Below, piece by piece: positions 27,546 to 42,076 of a stretch of DNA of 64,000 bases (position 1 is its first letter; each line of letters begins with the position of its first letter). The notes below the pieces were generated by a model. The model ran no database searches, was not told the DNA's origin, and worked only from the letters and a program-made list of their open reading frames with translations. Origin of the DNA: Plantago major. Its lineage: Eukaryota; Streptophyta; Magnoliopsida; Lamiales; Plantaginaceae. The position numbers and the translations under genes were made by a program. The stretch is taken from assembly GCA_026545765.1 (NCBI GenBank), contig JAIFAC010000007.1, positions 434,001 to 498,000 of the forward strand. Reading direction: 5' to 3'.

Positions 27546-30500
27546 TGTGTAAAATAGAATCTAAGTATATAAGGTATTTGCCTTGTGTAGTACTAATAGA
27601 GTGAGTATGTTTGGTAGGTTACTTAAATCAAATGAGATGAATTACATATGGTGTCTTTTAAAATTATAATATCTATTGCTTTCTTCCTATATATTTCTAT
27701 GGTAAAAAAACTATAATGGATACTTATCTTCTCTACTAACAAAATCTTGGGTTGGTAATAATGCAATAAATTAAGTGAACTTACCTTGTGCGATAAACCT
27801 AAAATATATGTAAGAAATATATGTAAGATCGTGTAAATCAAATTGAATAGGAATTAGAAAACCCGTTGTGAAAAGATATTTAGTTTATAAGAAAAACAAG
27901 CTAAGGAAAGAGAACAATGGATGTTAAGGCATGTAAACCCATAGTTGTATACCGCAAAAAAATAGGAAAGGGAAGGTAACTTTCTTTATAAGTGTTTAGG
28001 CTATAGTAGGACAAAGAATTTAAGGGAAAAGAAGGTGGGTGTCTCCTAAGTTGTGCTTAGTTTGTAATTTATAAGAATTGGAGAGTGTAAAGGTTAAAAT
28101 GGGATTCTATATTATCTCTCATAAAAAAAAGATGGAATGGAATACTTAGAATAATATTCTATGATATCTTGTCAATTTCTCATTAACCAATGAAATTTCT
28201 ATTAAATCCCTCATTACTTTACCTTGTTAGTATACTATAGATAAATACACTTGATTTTTATTTTATATAGCTTGGTGTTTATCCTTACTCTATCATCAAA
28301 GCAAATTCTTTGTTAAGGGACATGACTTCCTTTGGACACGCTTACTACTATGTTTTTGTTATACACCTATGAATTTAGGGACTCTTCTATAAAGACACAC
28401 TCATTGACTAAATTTGGTAGTACATCTATAAGGTTAGAAAGAGCTACTAAGGTAAGAGATATTTATTTTTACATGTATTATAATTTAGTAAGAAATATAT
28501 ATATATAGGATGTAACCAACACGTTATAGGTATATTTAAGGCTACTCTTTGTGCACTACATGTTTTAGTCTAAGAATCAACTCATGTATATGACCCATTA
28601 TTTATACGGAAGAGTCTACTAGGTGCTTTCATAACTTTGCGTTTAAAAATATCTTGGTTATCGTAAAATAGGCCTATAATAATAAAAGCAAGTGTACTCG
28701 GTTATTGAATTTGTTGTGCATTGTTCTAGATTTCCTAGGTTTACTTTTCTAGTATATTCTAATAAAAGCAACAACTAAAAGATAGGTTAGAGAAATTAAT
28801 TAAATAGAGAAGCGGGTAAGGAGCACATAATATTCCATCAAATATTTAATAGTGTAGTTGTTGTCGTTGTTATCTAACACCAAACTTATGCTTATAATAT
28901 ACCTTGCACTGTACTAAGAAAGAGAGAGGTAAGTGAATCTATAGCATATCCGCCTTATTATGATGAATCAAGTAGTGTATCATTTAAAATAGAATCTAAG
29001 GGAAGTATATTTATTATGAAGAAGAAGAAAACAAGGAAGATATCATTTAGTATAAAGTTTATAGTACATGTGTTAAAAGGACGTTATAAAGTATATTGCT
29101 CTTTGTATGGTAAGATAAGCCAACCATATAGAATCTAATTTCTAATAGAGTATGTTCCGGATATAACTACTAGATAGGGTAAAGAGACAGTCTCATATGG
29201 AGTTTTTAACTTCATAATCTTAGAAGTGATAAACAACCTATTTATTTCTTTGGTATAAGACGTAATGTAAGGTACTTTCCTATGCTCTCATAAGGCATAT
29301 ACCATATAAAAATACAAGGCACGAAAGTCAAATAATTACTGGAGGTAGTAAAGATAATTCATAGTAGTTGCTAATTAATTATCCCACCAAATAGAATCAA
29401 TTCCATAAAGGACTCAAGGTTGTAGGCTAGTTACTTTATTTTTGTATTACCAAGAATGAACTCTAAGTAAGGATCTCATGCACGAAACTCATAGATTGTA
29501 ATGTTATTTCTACCTATTCTATTTCTAGGCAAGGTGTATTTATAAAAAAAGAACACTCTTATAATGCCCTAGTAATTGCTACTACAAAAATGAGAACTCT
29601 TAAGTACGCCTTCTACTATTAAGTATAGTAAGCTTATTTTAGTTATCATTATCACTGCTGTGTTTATGACTGCTCGAGTATCCTGAAGTACATGCCTAAG
29701 CTTTATTACCCAAGAGTATTTTTTTCTAATGCCAACCATTATGACTCTATTGAAATTATTATTCTTTATAAACAATTTAAATTAATATAATTAAGAGTGC
29801 ATTTGTCCAATAAGTTACAACGCTTCTAGGGTTTACTCATTATAAGCAAACTATAATTACTCAACTCTGCTCATTATTTAATTTACTACCTACAACATGC
29901 TTTTATTTAAGAACACAAGTGAAGTAAGAATATAAGGGGAGGACTCAAGGCTAGCATAAATAAAATAAGTATGAAACTAAGTAAGAAATAAAAGAGAAGC
30001 CTTGGAAAAAGTATTACATCACATAGGAATTCGACATGTTTGCCTTTACTAAATAGTAAGAACTCTTTAAGAACAATTATCAAGTACAACTAGAAAAATG
30101 AAAATAAAGTTTGGGGATAGAACTCTTACTCTTTCTAGGTACAACAATTATACCCTATACATAGTATAGTTTTTAGTACTAGGAGCTATCCATTATGAAA
30201 GATTTGTGACTCACGCTTTGGGATAGTTTGGTTTACTTTGAGTTGACATTAATAGATCCAGGAGAAGATAGAAATGTTGTACATAACATCCTTAATACTT
30301 ATGGTTAGTATATTACACTCAGGAATTAAATTATTCATAAATAAGGGAAGATTGTTCTTGTTAGGTTAGGGGCTCATCGGTGGATATTAACTATTATAAT
30401 AACTTTACCTTTATTCCACTTTAATTTAGTTTATACTTTGATACATGACAAGAAAAAGTCCTCTATATACTTTTCTTCTATATAGTAAGACACGGGACTT

Positions 30501-30569
30501 TCCATGCTAGAAGTTTTCACTGCTAGAACTAATAAATGATATTTAAATGAAACAGCGTTGTACCTAATT

Positions 30570-30593
30570 AATATATATTATATATATATATAT
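30570..30593. repeat. (AT)n tract with a phase break
   Basis: About twelve AT/TA units interrupted by a TT step. Confidence 0.88.
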
Positions 30594-30910
30594 TCTATTT
30601 TATTATGATTTACTATATGATTTACTTACTCTTAGTAAATAAAGAACTATGGTAAAATATATAGCTTTACTTTACAATTAGTATAAGGTATCTCTTACTT
30701 TATTTCTTATAGACTGAACACTTTTTTGATATATACTTTTATGAGAAGATAGCATTCTTTACTTGTAACACAGTCTTCTAACTAGTCATAATACGTGCAT
30801 ACTACTCCGCCAAAGTAATAATAATTATAAAATATGAGGGAAGAGCTCAATCACTAAAGGTTGTCTTTGAGAAATTAAGATACGTTTTTAGGGTTAGTAT
30901 ATACAGTTCG

Positions 30911-30940
30911 TATATATATATAATATATATATATATATAA
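30911..30940. repeat. (AT)n tract with a phase break
   Basis: About fifteen AT/TA units with an AA step near 30922-30923. Confidence 0.88.
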
Positions 30941-32001
30941 TAGTATGTATGGATTAACGTAATTTATATTCTATTTATATAGCCAAGTAAGTACTCCATA
31001 GTAATAATAAGCATATAGTAGAGAACATAAGGAAACAAGAGAGCACGTCTATAAAGAGGGAAATACATTAGAGGTATACATCACACTTAAAAGTAAAAGA
31101 CTTCACACGCTATAGACTTACAACACTAGATTCGTTTGGTTACCAAGAAAGGAAGGTATTTACGACTTAAACTCCTATATACAATTTCTCGTTTTAGTAT
31201 ACTACCCTATAATAAGATGGTATACCCCTCCTTATGAAATATATTATATGCGTGTATTGTACGTGTATTGTAATAGAAGTACCTTATCCCGGTAAATGGG
31301 TGTTGGAGTCATAAGCCAAGATATTAAAAACTAAAAGAGTTAATGAGCGAACATCAAAGTCTATACTATAGGTGGAAAGCAACGCGAAGTACTTAATGTT
31401 GGAAGGGATAAGGTGTTACTATGGAATACTACAAGAATTGAATAGAAATATAAGTTAGGAGTCAAATAAAATAGAAACAGTAAAGGATACCTTATAAAAA
31501 GTAAGGAATACGGAAAGACATAGAAACTCACTATATTAAACTAAACAAGACAGCCATCTCTACTAAGAAGATCTTTATTAAAATAGGAAGTGAACATATA
31601 TATTTATGGCGTAATTTCTTTTTAACAGGGCAAAAAAAAAGAAACATGATAAATAATATATAGAATGCCTTCTTAGATAAGGTACTACTCTATACGTTAA
31701 TTAGTACACATCACAAGTATTTACAAGCGCAAAGGTACTTATCTTTAACACTCACCCCTATTCTATCTATGTTCCCAGGTTAGAAATTATTCCTAAAAGA
31801 CAGAGTGCCCCCTTAAGTGTTCAAAGCACATCGCTTAAAATAGTTAGTTAGAGTACGCCCAAACAAAGCACGTACTTAGAATTCTTAGTTTAAGGTTCAT
31901 TAGATATAGATATTTAGTATACAAAAACAAAAGCAATTATAAATAATGTATAGCCTGCCTTTTCGTAGTGATTAAGGTAGTATAGTGCCGGGTAGAATGA
32001 G

Positions 32002-32018
32002 TATATATATATATATAT
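32002..32018. repeat. (TA)8 microsatellite
   Basis: About eight uninterrupted TA units. Confidence 0.88.
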
Positions 32019-32959
32019 TATAAAAAATATAGAAGCCCAATACAAAGATTTAGAATTATATTAGAATTTAGAAGCGAATACCCTTTATTTATTATAGAAC
32101 TATTAAGTAAATACTCTTTAAATCCTAAACCATTTGACAACCAAATACATTATGATCTTGACTTACACATTTATATCCTTCTAGCTCTACTCCAGCAAGT
32201 AAATTATCCAATTAGTTATAGAAATGCTTGTCACGTTATAAGTATAGGTAGGGTATTACAAATTAACTCTATTTCATGAAAAAAGTATTCTGATAGTTAA
32301 GTATATAATAGTATCGCGAAGTACAGCAAGGGAATTTGTATGCAAAGAGACAAGATATAAACCAAAATTATATGGATATAGGAAAGATTAAGACTAAGGT
32401 TACGCAATCTAATCTATATTTCAAAGATACATCCAGTTGGACATGACATCATTCCTGTGTTGTGTAAGGATACACTAAAATTTACATAATATAGAAGAGA
32501 TGGAAAAGATCAGGCGAATTAAAGAGGAGGGAGTACCTGCTAATAAGGAAAAGATAGGAACAATAACCCACGTAAAAAGAGAGATCAAGTTTGAGAAGTA
32601 TGACATGTTAACTCTATCTAAGTTGTTTAGCTCTAAGAACTCTTACTTAGACGATGTTATAATAATTTATATGCGCACTTGGGAATCACTCTTCTTGTGT
32701 ATAATGTAATGCCCTATATAATTATTAGCCTTGTTAAACGTATTTACCCCTGTATTTCTTTTAGACATATAATATAATACTAAGCTCTAACTTAATAAGT
32801 TCTTCAATGTAATCTACTCAGTTGCAATTAATGTTTTGAAATACAATAAAACTCTACCAAATAAACTATATTTATTATATTCTACACTAAAACTAAAAGA
32901 AGGCACTCACTCAATGCCTATAGTAAGGGAGGAGAGTTCTCAACACTTAGCACCAAAGA

Positions 32960-33165
32960 TATTAAGGGCTCCCCGGGAGAATCCGCGGTAAGGCTTTGGT
33001 CTAGAGCGAGTACATAATAGGAACTAGCTTTTTACTTACGGTGTAGTACTCCCTGAAGCTATATCTCATCTCCTCACGGGCGAGTCTTTACCTTGAAGAG
33101 CCGCACGCTTAAAGGAAGCTTACTCTTGTTGCCCTCAGGATCCTCTTGAAAAAAGACCTCGGGTA
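32960..33165. other. GC-rich island at a state-A/state-B junction
   Basis: About 48% of these bases are G or C by hand count, against about 30% around them. It contains the windows' most GC-rich words, including CCCCGGG near 32972-32978 and CCGCGG near 32983-32988. It lies where TA-rich, CG-poor DNA on the left gives way to DNA with normal CG on the right. It could be a remnant of a gene or transposon that kept its original composition, a structured RNA relic, or an insertion. On the minus strand GTGCG begins at 33106, which fits the 5' end consensus of group II introns. I found no domain V to go with it, so I do not call an intron. Confidence 0.55.
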
Positions 33166-33232
33166 TAATAATTCTTGTTGTGAACATATGTTTTTCAGGG
33201 ACTTTGAAAAGAAAATATTGAACCGGGGTTGG
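33077..33232 (-). other. 52-codon open stretch, possible coding remnant
   Basis: On the minus strand a stop-free stretch of 52 codons runs from just after a TAA (33235-33233) to a TGA (33076-33074). It spans the right half of the GC-rich island. The peptide has balanced composition with many charged residues (for example PEVFFQEDPEGNKSKLPL). It has one internal Met, at about residue 16, but no clear start. Beyond the TGA the same frame continues with TAG and TAA stops spaced far apart, as in a coding sequence damaged by C-to-T changes. I do not recognise the family. Chance remains a real alternative at this length. Confidence 0.25.
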
Positions 33233-33776
33233 TTACTTTATTGGCTTCAATATTCTAAGAGGACAAGAAAGCCCTAGCATAGCATTACTCGTTTATATAA
33301 AAATATTCTAACCGAATAGAAAAGAAAATACCCGTCTAATTCTATCAGGCTAATCTACGTGACTTCCTAGGTCAAGATATAAAATATAATAATCTAGGCC
33401 ACTTCTGTTCTTTTCTCTTTTCTAGATATCCAATTAAGACAGTCCTGAAATGCTTTACTAATCAACGTATCATTCATTTATCCTTGTAGAGATGACCTTA
33501 AGTTGTGCATCTAATCTTTGTTTTATCGTGAGTTTATACTCGCTCGCAGATGATTTATTTCTGTAATTTACTGCATTTTATATAGAATATGCATACTTTC
33601 TCTGTTTGTTATATTATTTTTATATTATAGGACAAAATATACGTTTCAAAGTTTCTAGGAAGATGTTTGTTTGAGAATCCATACTTATAAAATCTTGTAC
33701 TTAGTTTACCATGAACAACCGTTTATCCAATGACTCTACTGTGGTTTTATTACACATTATGAGTTTATAATAGAAG

Positions 33777-33800
33777 ATATATATATATATATATATATAT
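33777..33800. repeat. (AT)12 microsatellite
   Basis: About twelve uninterrupted AT units, followed by an AGATAGATATCTAT run. Confidence 0.93.
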
Positions 33801-36129
33801 AGATAGATATCTATAGAAGAAAAGATAAAGAGGAAAGCCATTGTTAGATTATTGTTAGTCGGATCATGTATGTATTTTGTTAGAAGTTAAAAAGTCAAGG
33901 TATGTCGAACTAAAATCATTTATAGCAGTATCTTTTGCTCGAAATTCCAATGTCGGCGGCTAAGACGAACTCTACTATAATTTATGTTATATAAATTCGC
34001 AGCAAGGCACGAAATTTAGAGAACCCTGAGAAGAATTCATGAATTTACCCTAACAAAACTGGTACTTTTATAGATTCTAGAATACCTAAGGAAGCACCTC
34101 TAATACCGGTGGATCTCACATTCTCCAACAAGGTCTCGGGGTTAAGCAAGTAACGAATTTGCGCAAAATGTCTTTCTTACTTCATTAACACTTAAAGAAT
34201 AATTAATTCTTCAAGGCCAAGAATAGAAAATAAAATGTGATGTTGTTTTGTAACAATGCTCGCAGAAACGATTTCTTTGACCCGGGAGCAGATCTACTTT
34301 ACCTTATTTTTATTTTATTACGTAATAAAACTTATACCTCAAAGCATTTCTAACTATACTAAGATACTAAGTCAACATATTAAAAGATATTTCTCCAACT
34401 CTCCAGCAAGGAGGTACTTTGTTTGAGAAAAATCTAGGACATTGCTGAATTGAATGAATAATCGAACTGATTTATTATGAGCAGTTTTCTATCTAATATC
34501 TAAGAAACTACATTTTAACTATTTTCTTCTTTTTTTTTAGACTAGACTATTGGATCCCTTTTTTTGTCTATTTCTATTCTATGTTTGGTTTTGGATAAAA
34601 TTATTTTCATAAGTTAAGAACAGAGCGTACACCTTATTTCTTTTTGCAATATTCTTCTTTGTTCGGAGGTGGGTTATAATAATAGTAGTTAATATAGTAA
34701 GTTAATAATAAATCTCTTTGCGCTTTCTGTTTCTCTACTTCTTCCTTTTTACGCCAAGTACTTTGTATTATTCTTTTTATTATATATATTTATATTATAG
34801 TAAGTATTTCAGGGAATAGCTCGTGTAATATAATAAACTAGAAAATTGTGGTACGTAGTAAGAGAATTCTACTTTCTAATTCAAAAAAGGAATATAAGGA
34901 ATAAAAGACACCCAGCTGACCTAACTAAAGCCTACATACAGAAAAAAAAAATTAGAACCTCGAGGAGTAACTTAAAAGTAAGGGAAAGATTTAGTATAAA
35001 CAATAACTTCTACTGTAAGAAATTAGCAATGCCAAAGATCTACATACAAGTATACTTTTCGGTAAGAACTACATAGTACATAGCATAGATATGGAGTATA
35101 CGAGTTGATTTCGTATGCTAAGAACAAAATGTGATTTAGGAATGAATGTGCATGTAATGTAAATTTAAAATAGAAATATATAAAAAGAAACTTCTCCACT
35201 TTCTCTGTGCTTACTAACCAATATACTACGACATGCTCTTACATACAATATGGAAATTTTCCCTACACTACAATTCTATTATGTTTCAAGGATCTAAAGG
35301 ATCGAGCTTACTTAAAAATTCAATCAATGCTTTTTCTTCAACCTTCGATTTATTTACATCACGTTTACATTATACTGGTAAGTGATTTCCAGTTAGTGAT
35401 TTAAGTTTTCCTTTATTGAGAAGTATAGAGTCGAGAATTGAGACTATTCGATATGATAGAATATGATAAATGGTAGTATCTCTATTTTTTACAAATCTCT
35501 GCCAAATCTGCTAATTAGAATCGCGTTTTTATTTCTTCCAATTGTCTACACCACACGGGAAGAAAAATCGTATGGAAGTGTACAACGAAGGCATGGGTAA
35601 TCTTTCTGTGTGTTACAAATAGAAAGTAAAAAATAATAAAAAATCCCTTTATTTATAGATACTAGACTAGACATTTATACGTAGTAGTCCTGTGTTTTTA
35701 TCTTGAATCCCGAATCCGTTGGTAGCTATTCCAACAAAAAGAAGATGGATCTTTAGAATTCTATTTAATTCTATTTTATAGTATAGCAAGAATTTCATAT
35801 GTCAATTAATAGCAAAGCAATACAATGTCAGTTTTCTTTTCTGATTCCTTGAGGAGGAGTTACACTTGATGAAATGGAAACTGATTCAGAGTATTATTTG
35901 AGGAATTTTGGGATAGTATAGGAGGAAGAGATGTGGACTTATGCTCTCTTGTCCATTTATAGCTACATTTAGCCAGGACTTTCCTGTTAGTTTGGTTTTG
36001 CATCACATCTATGTGTTTCGAATTATTATAGAAATTAAAAGACTAATTCTCCTTGGTTTCTTCCTTTTTCCTTCTCGAGATTAATTAGTGAGTGACTGGG
36101 TTGAGCCTCGTCTCTTGTTTCTGAAATCT

Positions 36130-36155
36130 CTTTCTTGTTATACTTTCTTGTTATA
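36130..36155. repeat. 13-bp perfect tandem duplication
   Basis: CTTTCTTGTTATA occurs twice without a spacer. Confidence 0.92.
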
Positions 36156-36310
36156 TTATTAGCTTGTCCACTTCAATCTTTCATAATGCATAAAAGCATG
36201 TAGAGTGTGAAGTAAAGAATGTCTAAAAGCTAAGTTAAAGCCTATGGATTATTATACATCTACAACATACGATTTCTTATTTTAGAATTATTTACAGGAA
36301 CATTGCTAGC

Positions 36311-36328
36311 TATATATATATATATATA
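36311..36328. repeat. (TA)9 microsatellite
   Basis: Nine uninterrupted TA units. Confidence 0.92.
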
Positions 36329-36863
36329 ACTACTAAATAGCAAATATCTAAAATACACGGGTGGATATTTCTTCTTGCTCGAACTCTTCCCTTTGTGTGT
36401 GAGGACCTTACTTACCTTTTTTTATCTCCTTTTTTCTTTTTCAATAATGTGGCATTCATGAGCTTATTTCTCTCTTTTATTTTATTACAAATTTCTTGGA
36501 ACGAATAATCTTGTGAGTGAATACTATCCGAAACGGCTGCGTAAATTGTTTATTAGATGTTATAAATTTATTGTTGGTAGAAGCGAGAATCCTTACCCTT
36601 TTAGTTTTTGTTACCAAGACATGTACAAGAAAAAATAAAAGAAACATATCGCATCTTTGATAGCTTGACCAATGCTAGAATTTATTAGGCTTTAAAAGAA
36701 AAAAGTGGAATCAGTGTTCCTATCTATCCTATCTGAGTCCTTAATTAATTCTTAGATTCTTTGGTTTCTTTTCCTTTCTATTTTTTTGAGATCTAGTAAA
36801 GTACAATACCACTCTTATTCTATAATGTATCTTTTGAGAAACTTCATTTTAGGGATATATATA

Positions 36864-36880
36864 TAACTAACTAACTAACT
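36864..36880. repeat. (AACT)4 microsatellite
   Basis: Four AACT units in tandem, just after a short ATATAT run. Confidence 0.9.
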
Positions 36881-39800
36881 ATATATTATATAGTTAAAAT
36901 ATAAAAGATGTATTCTTGGTTCCTTGGTAAATATTATTATGGAAGTTTAAGCAACGGTGTTACGAAAACTGCATTAGCGTACGAATTCGTTTAATGTTTG
37001 ATAACTTATGTTTGTTAGATATTAATTCTTAACCTTAATCTTACTTAATACCTTACTTTGAGTGTTCAGTTTTATGAGCAGTTATACTTGTGAAATTTAT
37101 ATATTCCTTCTAAACCAAAAGAAAAACTTCTGGTGGAAATCACTGCTATATATTTAACGAAATATATTTTATATGCTAATTATTAGTACAGCATGCATAC
37201 AATTTGACACTTGATCCGTGGTCTTTCTATATTCTTATTCTTTCTTCTCCTAAACAACACAACTTTACGCCCTTCTTACCGGTAACAGTTTTTACACTTC
37301 TAAGCCAACCCCAATGTCTTCAACATCCTTGTTCTATTATTCAACAAGTATCTCCTCTTCCAAGCCCGTGCTGTGTCTGTTCTTGCACACTGGAGTACTG
37401 CTTTAACTCCTAAGATAACAACTATCTTGTTCTTATTTATTCTACTAAATTCTACTAGATCTATTCATTACTCTTTAAGTTTGTCTTTATAAGGAGTTAG
37501 TTATTCCAAAACTGAAGAACTAAATACAAATCCTACTTCACCCGCTATGTTTTATTCGTTTATGTTTGAAATCCATCCCCGGAAAAAGTATTAGCATTAT
37601 TAAGAAGTTCATTTTCGTAATAAAGCACGCCTGAGATGTTTATATATATTATGTTAGATTATCTCCATGCTTATTAGAATTAGTCTTTCTTTGGCTCTTT
37701 GTGTAATTATTAGCCTATATTCTCCTCTATTAGATCTATTGGGGGTTCCTATGCCCCTGTAACGCTGGAGTCCGTATATTTTTTTTGTTATATAAAATCA
37801 CCACTCCCCGAGGGAAAAAAAGAGAGAAGATAGGAAATAAAAAAATGTTAGGCTTGATTCCGGGAACATAGAATTAAAAATTAAGTACATTGTAGTGTTT
37901 TGACCTGTTACTTTTACTTAGTTAGCATTATTTCGATCCGGAGTATTGAGATTAGTATTAAGTATTAAATGAAAAACTCCTTGATATAAGAAATGACAAC
38001 TTTTACATAAGGTTTTGCTCTTCTTCATTTATGGGTACAATTTGGGCGCGGCAATCACTATATTTTCTTTCTTTACTGTATGTTCTACCCATGGCATAGT
38101 ATATTCCAGAATTATAAGAAGTTAAGTTACTCTGTCTAATATGTCTAAGTCTTATTTATCCTTCTTTCTATACTTCATCTCCTACTTTAGTATTTGTTCC
38201 AAAACAATAATAATTTGACCAATTCGAAGAACATAGCAAAGAATCTTTCTGATCCATTGCCTAACGGGGCTTCTTCCTTCCTTATGTATTTCTTCAGTAC
38301 TGGTGGAGCAATCTTCTTTTGTATTCTATGTTTCGTTTTGGGGTGGATATAATATAGTTTTTCATTATTATTACCTGGCTAAAGACATTGGCTATACTTT
38401 CTTTTTTGTATACATCCTTGCCGATGTGTAAAATAGTAGCTTCTATCTAATATTTCAATAGTCAGTCATCAGTAGGACTTAATTTTATTTCTTTGTCTAT
38501 GTGTATATACGAGATCTGCTCAACTTTTTAATTAACTCTGGTTGGTAATACTTATGTTATTAACTAAGTCATGTTATTTATTGCTCTACCTATGAATCTT
38601 GTTGTGAAATTTCTGTATTATGTCAAGTCAATCCTTTTACTTGTTTTGTTCTACGCTCTTTGATAACAACTCAACAAGAAAAGAATACCTATACTCAGCA
38701 TGGGTATAATATAATTTAGTATATAATGAAGCAAAACAAAGGAGAATACCTGAATTTATTCTTTATTCGTTAAGGGCTGCAAATTAACCAGTCCTAAAAG
38801 TAGCATAACTAGGTTAGACGTATTACGCACATTTCCGATAATATTAGGGGACAACTATCTTCATTCAAGGTACTCCCTTAGTAAGTCATAATCATAGAAT
38901 AGATATATAGATATAAAGACGTAGCCGTATCAAGTACCTAGGTTAGGGTGAGGTACTTTCCACGCTTTTTATTTAGTTAGGAGATTTACTTTAATTCATT
39001 TGGGTAATTCATAGAAGAAGAAGAAAAAAGAGAGTGTAGTATCCAACCAAGAATAGAATTTCTAGTAACATTATAATTCGTTTACTTGTTCTCAAAGAAG
39101 AGACTAGATTTTAAACTTATTAGATCCGTGTCAATTCAAAATAATAAATGAAACGTACTTACAAGGACATAGTATGCTATTTACTTATGCCAGGTAATAA
39201 TATCGCGGAAAGATTAGAGATAATAGTGACTTACAAATAAACAACCAACAAGTGTTTACAACAAACAAATATAACTAACTTTATAACCGTGGATATTCTT
39301 AGCGAGATCGAATACAAATACTGCCGATGGAATTTTTTCTAAACTATAAACTATGCTAAAGTGTTTTTAATAACTTAATTTTGTAACTTAGAGTATCTAC
39401 TGAATTCTTGGCTTAATTCTGTGTTCCCCGAATAAATTAGAATAGTCTGTCCAATCAAAATTATAGTATTTATAGTTTTATATTATATAGTTCATTTCTT
39501 CTAACTAATATTACCAATAATAAAAGCATTAAACGGATCCATATTTACGTATCTTTAAAATTTTTACTTACAAAGAGAAAGATCATATACAAATACCTCG
39601 TCGAATCGTATAAATATTGACAAATTTATATATAACGAAATAGATCGTGCAAATTCAAGGGAAGATGAAGATTAAAAAAGAGGGAGATCGATTATTACAC
39701 ACAGATAACGAATAGTTAGTAACTATAATAGCTCCTTGTAGTTTTTTTCTATTTGTGATTATGTGATTACTAAACCTTTTATTAGTATTTATATTTAGTA

Positions 39801-40632
39801 TTGTCTTTTTTACTTTTTATCTTCTTTGGCAAGAATATTTAGTCCTTTATTTTATGAGATTCCTTTCTTTTCTGGGTAGTACTACTTCCTCCTATACTAC
39901 TTTTCTCTTAATTAAGAATGTCTAATTAAGATTAAGATCTAAAATAATGAATAAATAATGTAACCACAGTGTTTTGTTTTAGTAAAAAAGGCGTAGAATT
40001 AATTATAGAATAGGAAGAGACACTTTGTTGAGCTTTTAAGCACTTAGTAAGACATGTGTAGTGGGAAAAATTAACTTTACTTCGGATTCTTTTGCAGCTT
40101 CACCTCCCACAGCAAGGGATTCCTTAGAAAAACAGGTTGGTTGGCTTTTTACACCAGCACAATAATACGGTCCCAATTTCTACGAGCATCTTCTCTTGGA
40201 TATTCAATCCATCAAAGAGGCGGATACATTTCTTTCTTTTATAAATAAATAATTTATGTACTCTCACGAAGGAGCTAGGGTGTAGATTTAGTTAGCATTA
40301 AAAAAGGGGCTGTAGGCATTTCGATATGATTTTATTTAGAGATATAGTAAGGAAAAAGGCAAGTAGCGCTCTTAGTAGTAACATAATCGGGATCAGGAAA
40401 GTACGTCGTAAAGAAGAAATCCAGAGTTATAGAACAGAAATCCTTCATCTAATATTATACTAAATCATAGCATGTTTTTAAATATTCTATACGTCTATTA
40501 TGTTATGTTGTATGTAATTAATTATATGTATATGTCCAATCCTAATTCTTAGTCCTTCTTTACCTTCAATCAAATGTGTAATAAGTGTGTAATTGTACTA
40601 AGCTAAGGTCATAATGAGATGGAGAGAGTTTA

Positions 40633-40648
40633 ATAGATAGATAGATAG
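40633..40648. repeat. (ATAG)4 microsatellite
   Basis: Four ATAG units. A related (AGAT)n run lies at 44711-44725. Confidence 0.88.
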
Positions 40649-41900
40649 AGCTAGGACATGAATGAGTTTTAGTATGAACTTGCGTTTGTTTGAATTCACT
40701 ACAGAGGTTGTCTTCTATTTCTTATTTCTTTTATATTATATGTTCGGTTAGATTACTTCACTTCTATTCTCTTACTTTGGTACTGTAAGTGTTGGTGTAT
40801 TTGTCTCTTTCTTTTCTACCATACCAACCTGACTGAATGCACGACTTTTCTTATGTTTCTAATTTTTTTATATAGATAAGCATGATAGCATAGAAGTAAT
40901 CCTTCAACATTGCTCGCATAGGAAAGGGTTGTTGGCGTTAATAATCTTCGTCTCGTAGTATTTATTCATTTAAGATGTTTTGTCTCTGCTTAAATACCTT
41001 AACGGTTTGAAATAAATATTGTATGAATGTCTTGATTTTGTATGGTATGTTTGATATGGAAATCTTGTATGTGTATGCTATGCGCGATACTCTTAATTAA
41101 TTAAGTAAGTAGATTAAGTAGTTATTTGTTTTGTTCTCCCCTTTCTGATACTTCTAAACTATTTATATTATATGATTTCTATGCTCTGGCTGTTAGTCCT
41201 TAATTATTTATTTTAATACGTTGAAATACGTTAAGCTTGGAAGGAAGAAAAATAGGAAAGAAATGCAAGACATCAGAAATCTATTATTACTCTTTGATAA
41301 TTGGAGTAAGTTAGGAACAAAACTACTATTTTAAAGGGCATGGAATGGGTATAGAGAACCTAACTAAAAAGAAATCTATCTTCTGGTTACAACTCTGTTA
41401 CATATTTACTTTGATAAGATATAGGAGTAAAGTAGTCCTCAATTCACCCTAGAAAAATATTATTATTAATTAGAATGTTAGTGGAATATCAACGCTTTAT
41501 TCTTTACTTCATAACTTCATCATATTTGGTGGAAACATTTAATGGATATTATACGCCAGTTTAGTAAGTAGTTAGGGAATCTACAAAAATACACACGTTT
41601 TGGCGGCTGATTAGTGAATAACGTTATTTATACACACACATGAAATAGTCGTGAAAGGGCGTACCTAAGAAAAGAACTATAATTATAGAAAAATACAATG
41701 AACTAAGCAACGAATGTCGGATTATGTACGAGGCATAGATGTAAGCCAATAAAAATACATACAAGTAAGCTAAGTAACATTTTCTAGCTTATAAAGAATG
41801 TATCGTTGTCGTCAAGAATAATGCCAAAGATTTTAAAAGTAATAAACAATGACTGGATGTTAAAGGACTTCTACTGTAAGTTATAAGAGACAAAAATGCC

Positions 41901-41922
41901 TATATTATTTGTATATTATTTG
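41901..41922. repeat. 11-bp perfect tandem duplication
   Basis: TATATTATTTG occurs twice without a spacer. Confidence 0.9.
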
Positions 41923-42076
41923 TAATAAGGAACATAGAAAGGTTAGTTAAGTTCCACTTTATTCACTTTAGTAATCTTTTCCTACCCACTTTTTTTGTTT
42001 TGATCTCTTTATGTTTCATTTATTCCGCTTTATTTATATTATATAAAAACTATATCTACCCGGTAATCTTCTCTTG

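Larger units (their letters stand above)
23451..32950. other. Longest continuous state-A block, non-coding
   Basis: About 9.5 kb of TA-rich, CG-poor DNA without a recognisable gene. I counted only two CG steps in 25201-25500. All open frames are under 80 codons. The block carries five long (AT)n tracts and several short perfect duplications. It ends at the GC-rich island near 32.96-33.16 kb. Confidence 0.5.

Noticed and set aside
33040-33130. Possible group II intron 5' end (GTGCG on the minus strand at 33106) or domain V-like AGCCG word
   Set aside because: I could not find a 34-nt domain V hairpin with matching strands, nor a bulged-A domain VI, so the short motif match is not sufficient.
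37204-37413. 69-codon frame rich in Pro, Ser and Cys
   Set aside because: The plus strand is pyrimidine-rich here, which forces such residues; no homology recognised.
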